From the NCBI RefSeq assembly GCF_001039355.2, contig NW_019775403.1, positions 204,497 to 239,738 on the forward strand: DNA of 35,242 nt, in the 5' to 3' direction. Below are positions 31,604 through 35,242 of this stretch, piece after piece. Every line of letters begins with the position of its first letter. Within the stretch, counting starts at the first letter, position 1. Source of the DNA: Lingula anatina. Lineage: Eukaryota; Brachiopoda; Lingulata; Lingulida; Lingulidae. The translations under genes were made by a program, and so were the position numbers. The notes beneath the pieces are model-generated. The model was not told the origin of the DNA, ran no database searches, and saw nothing but the letters and a program-made list of their open reading frames with translations.

Positions 31604-33110
31604 ATGTCGGGAAGAAAGCGGGTAGCTATTATAGGGGGTGGCTCAAGTGGACTGACAGCAATAAAGTGTTGTTTGGACGAGGATCTTGAGCCTGTGTGTT
31701 TCGAGAGGGCTGACCAGCTTGGGGGTTTGTGGTATTATAAGTATGTACATTTTGTATATTATGTTTAGTGTAAGACAACCAAGCCATTTACATATGTAGC
31801 CTACATATTCTTTGCTATATATCTTGTCAAAATATTATTTTATTTTAAGTTGCAATGATGATTATCAAAATGAATCAAATAAACAAGAATGAGTTGAACA
31901 TTGAGAGAGAGAAAGAGGAACAGACAGTCAGTCAAAGATGTTTCATGTGTGAGTAGGTACTCTGAATTGCAGCAATTTCAGCATTTTGCAGGACTCGTGT
32001 CCTTTATTTCTGCCGCTGAGGGGCTTGTGAAAGATATACTACATATTTGTGTGTGAAAAATTGATGCCAAATCCATAATTGCAGTACTGGGGTGCATGTA
32101 AATAGATATTGACTTAATTGAACTGGAAGTAGCAATATCTTATACCTTCTACACAGACACACACATACACACAGCGTTATCACATATTCAAACCATCTCT
32201 ATCGGATTTTAGGCCAGAGGGTAAACTTGATGGTGAGTCCACTGTCATGAAGTCCACCATCATCAACACAAGCAAGGAGATGATGAGCTGGAGCGACTTC
32301 CCCATGCCCAAAGAATATCCCAACTTCATGCACAACACCTACGTCCTTAAATACTTCCAGCTATACGCAGAGAGGTTTGGTCTGAAAAAATACATCAAGT
32401 TTAACCACGCGATCATCAAGATTACTCCCGCCAAGGATTTTGAGAGCACGGGGCAGTGGGAGGTCCGGTACAAGAACCTGAAAGAGGACAAAGAGTACAC
32501 GGAGATCTTTGATGCTGCGTTGTGTTGCACTGGTCATCATGCCAACAAAAATGAACCGAAATTCCCCGGGCACGAAGAGTTTCAGGGAAAGATTTTGCAC
32601 TCCCATGACTATAGGTAAAACTGTTATTTTGTCGTACAGATGGAATATGAAAAATTATTTAAAACGTTAATATGACTAGACTGTACATCTTTCTTTGGTA
32701 ATGACTTGCAATGATAGCGTTATCATGCGTTTCATTCTTCAGTATAATTCCAAATTGGGGATCTTCTCTCGACTCTATCCCAGATTTGATTCAAAATATC
32801 AAAGATTAATTTACACAGTAAACTAATAAAAAGCACAAGAACTAATAAAAAAAAAAGAAAGATGTTTAAATCAAGTCAAAATTTATGTGAATTGATATCA
32901 ATGATGGTTGGTTCCTATCCATGTCACAGCTAACTTCTTTGTCAGTGCAAGGAGTCTCTTGTCTATTTTGCAGATATACTGTATGTAAAACTTAAGAATT
33001 AACTTTTCTTCAGAGATCAACGAGGCTATGAAGACAAAAGGGCTGTAGTCGTTGGTGTTGGCAACTCAGGAAATGATGTAGCATCAGAGCTGGGGAAAGT
33101 GGCAGAAAAG
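31604..33110 (+). CDS. FMO: Flavin-containing monooxygenase FMO-D (5' part, exons 1-3)
   Basis: Coding exons 31604-31740, 32213-32614 and 33014-33110 have exactly the FMO-B and FMO-C lengths (137, 402, 97 nt) and the same phases. The ATG follows TTTTAAG. Motifs: FAD-binding GGGSSG (11-16), FMO signature [11 protein letters not shown] (169-179) and NADPH-binding GVGNSG (194-199). Exon 3 ends ...VAEK before GTAAAA. The reading frame is intact throughout, with no stop or frameshift. Exon 4, which should start V-F-x-[SA]-T-R-R-G, is not found in the remaining 2.1 kb. The gene therefore either has an intron 3 longer than in its neighbours (0.5-1.3 kb) or is truncated. It is close to the relic at 22205 and more distant from FMO-B and FMO-C (exon 2 reads [20 protein letters not shown]). 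Expected role as for the family. The symbol is family-level only. Confidence 0.9.
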
Positions 33111-33955
33111 GTAAAATACAGGGTGACAACCCCCCCCCCCCCCCTCCAAATAACTTTGCTGGATTTAAACTTCAGTACGTGCATGATCATTCTCCAAAGA
33201 TTCAGTTATCTTGGTCGATTTGCATAAAAGTTATATTATTTTTAAAATATGCTTCAAATGGTCTACATGGTATTTGAGGCACACTTGCATAAATCGCGAA
33301 AATAATTGTCAATTTCTCAAACACATTCCTCCTTGGAATTTCCCTGATTGTTGCCATCAGTTCACCAATCATGCAAGGTTTGTTCTGGTACAAATTGTCT
33401 TTGAGATATCCCCACAGATAAAAATTTGGGGAGGTTCAAGTGAAGCGGTGCCCACTCATCATCACACTTTCTGCTGATCAGCCACTCCTGAAAATTTTAT
33501 GAGTTCTGTTTTTTTGGGTCACCCTGTACATGTAGGTGAAGCAGATGAAATAATTTGGTAGTCTATGCCGCATAGTTCAGTCAGATCAAAATGACCTTGA
33601 TGTGTCAGTTTACTTAAGCCTTTCTGTGTTTACCTAACCTCATTATGATAAATTAGCTGCGTAGACAAGTACTGATCTGATATCGGGGCAACGTGACAGT
33701 CGAACGTGGCCTGATGCCTTTTAAGATGCGTTCAAATCAGGACAGGTTACTCCTCAGGTTTTGGCAACAGAAGTGTTATGTAGCAACCGAATTGATTAAA
33801 TGGATTATAAGGTTGTAATTACTTGTAAGCTGTAGTTACATGTAGATCCCCCTTCAAATTAGTGGTTTAGATGCGTGTTTCAGGAAAATTATAATCTAAA
33901 ATATTCCCGGTAAGAAAAAACCTAAGGTTGCCTCTCCGTTAACTTATTGGGCAAG

Positions 33956-33957
<2 letters not shown>

Positions 33958-33986
<29 letters not shown>
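33958..33986. repeat. (CA)n microsatellite
   Basis: An uninterrupted CA dinucleotide run of about 14 units in the region after FMO-D exon 3. Confidence 0.85.
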
Positions 33987-33989
<3 letters not shown>

Positions 33990-34494
33990 AATGTATCTCT
34001 GTTGTTCAAAGGAAAACACTGTGGTAAAATAAAAACTGTTGCAATTACTTTGAGGTTTGGCCCTAAAATGGCTTAGATTGCCTGGACTAAACTTGTTAAA
34101 TAAACAAAATAAATTATTTTGCTGATAATCCTGCCGAAAAGACAGCACTCTGAGATGAAAAGGCAGTATGACGTGCATGGCACCATGGCGGGTTAGCTAT
34201 ACTGACTCAATTCAAGTTTGATCTGTTGCGTAGCTGGTAAAGGATAGAGATCAAAGACCATTCCCGCCTAAGCATCATTTTAAGAACCTTTAAATGAAGA
34301 GTAAGAAAGTGTTATCGACGAGGCAGACATTATGATAACGACCAGCAAAAGTTGTTGCAAAATCGATCACTGATCCGAAACTTTACCGGCTTTTTATGCA
34401 AAAGGTAATTTGCCGGGACCGACGAGTGCCTGCATTCGTATTCGCGCCTTTCCCATCACGTGACCAGGTCGTATCCGAGGGAAAGGTGACATGC

Positions 34495-34775
34495 CTCATC
34501 CGGGATTCGAACTCGTGACTACTCGTGACTCGTTACCATGGTGGATGATTGGTTTTATTTTTTTTAACAGCCTTGCACGCTACCGATTGCGCGGTGAGTG
34601 ACCCGCCCACCCTCCGTGGATACGAGTTTCCTCTTATAGTAACCAAAGAAAATTTTTAGAAATGATTTCCAGCAACAAAAGATTGTGCTAGACGTTGTGG
34701 AACTCGAACCCGGGAAGGTGTCTTACTAGCTGCGTCCCAGTCAGCAAAGTTACCACGGAACCGAGGCAGCTTCGT
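34495..34775 (-). repeat. Possible tRNA-derived SINE fragments (two B-box-like sites)
   Basis: On the minus strand, GAGTTCGAATCCCGG (around 34500-34514) and CCCGGGTTCGAGTTCC (around 34697-34712) each match the RNA polymerase III B box (GGTTCGANTCC) well. Each is preceded, 5' on that strand, by a weak A-box-like stretch (CCACCATGGTAACG near 34535-34548; GGTTCCGTGGTAAC near 34751-34764). The T-arm stems do not pair, so these are not working tRNA genes. Degraded tRNA-derived repeats fit best; chance is possible. Confidence 0.3.
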
Positions 34776-35242
34776 TAGAAAGCTGTAAATCAAATGCAAA
34801 CTTTCTGCCTTGTCATGAAGAGGGCCAGTTTGGATGCACATGTAAATGTCCGAAATTACAATCGATAGCCCTTGGGCCGTAAAAAATGAATTTCATCACG
34901 CACAACGCCTTTCCCCGAACATCGTATTATCATTGAACGTTTAAGTAGATGATGTACACGAGACTTTGGTTGAGAAGCCGACACGGAGCGTTCCGAGATA
35001 GATTCTTTTTTTTCTTTCTTACTATGACTTTGTTTTGAGCTGAGATTTAGTTTGGTATCACGTATGACGTTAAAAAGCACAGGGGAGCGATTTTAGCTTT
35101 AGCGAGGCCCTGAAAAGAGGGAATCATTAAAAAACGTTCAAATGTGTTAAAGCTGGTGCGTTTTCCTTTCAAGCAATTGCAACCATGTGAATTTTGACAA
35201 AGACAACATATTTGGCGACAATTCCGCCGAGAGGATACTTTC

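Larger units (their letters stand above)
33111..35242. other. Putative FMO-D intron 3 or downstream flank
   Basis: 2.1 kb without a recognisable exon. It holds a poly-C run at about 33130-33143, a (CA)n run at 33958-33986, two tRNA-like words on the minus strand (about 34500 and 34700) and a T-rich run near 34556. The open frames present lack family features. It is intronic if FMO-D is intact beyond the window. Confidence 0.45.

Noticed and set aside
34697-34770. A functional tRNA gene on the minus strand
   Set aside because: The B-box word is good, but the T-arm and acceptor stems do not pair, so it cannot fold as a tRNA.

Overview
This is animal nuclear DNA, most likely from an aquatic invertebrate. 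Genes are split by GT-AG introns, the non-coding DNA is AT-rich, and there are many microsatellites, small non-autonomous transposons and recent tandem duplications. Species and phylum cannot be fixed from the sequence. I see no bacterial operons, CRISPR arrays or rRNA genes.

Layout. (1) Positions 494-2520 (+) hold the 3' exon of a gene for an FG-GAP/VCBS-repeat protein joined to an HExxH zinc-protease-like domain; its 5' part lies left of the window. (2) Positions 4041-7780 (-) hold a complete seven-coding-exon flavin-containing monooxygenase gene, here FMO-A. (3) Positions 7781-15089 hold no gene. They contain a small transposon, a 2-kb sequence duplicated in tandem, and a 1.17-kb terminal-inverted-repeat element. 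(4) Positions 15090-19765 (+) hold a complete FMO gene, FMO-B. (5) Positions 19766-24783 hold small transposons, a broken FMO exon and simple repeats. (6) Positions 24784-29201 (+) hold a complete FMO gene, FMO-C, a close duplicate of FMO-B. (7) Positions 31604-33110 (+) hold the first three coding exons of FMO-D; the rest should lie right of the window.

The four FMO genes keep the same exon borders and intron phases (2, 2, 0, 2, 0, 1 where visible). Spliced reading frames close exactly: 551 codons plus stop for FMO-B and FMO-C, and 533 for FMO-A with the donor chosen here. All have the FAD-binding GxGxxG, the FMO signature FxGxxxHxxxY and the NADPH-binding GxGxxG. The three complete genes also have LATGY and a C-terminal hydrophobic anchor. 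They are expected to be ER-membrane enzymes that oxygenate nitrogen or sulfur centres using NADPH and O2.

The array history can be read from the sequence. A block of about 7-9.5 kb is present twice (about 12165-21737 and 23161-30402), each copy carrying one FMO. After each copy comes FMO-D or a decayed FMO-D-like exon at nearly the same distance, so the duplicated module probably held two FMO genes, one of which later died. Three element insertions present in the left block have matching empty sites in the right block, so they post-date the duplication.
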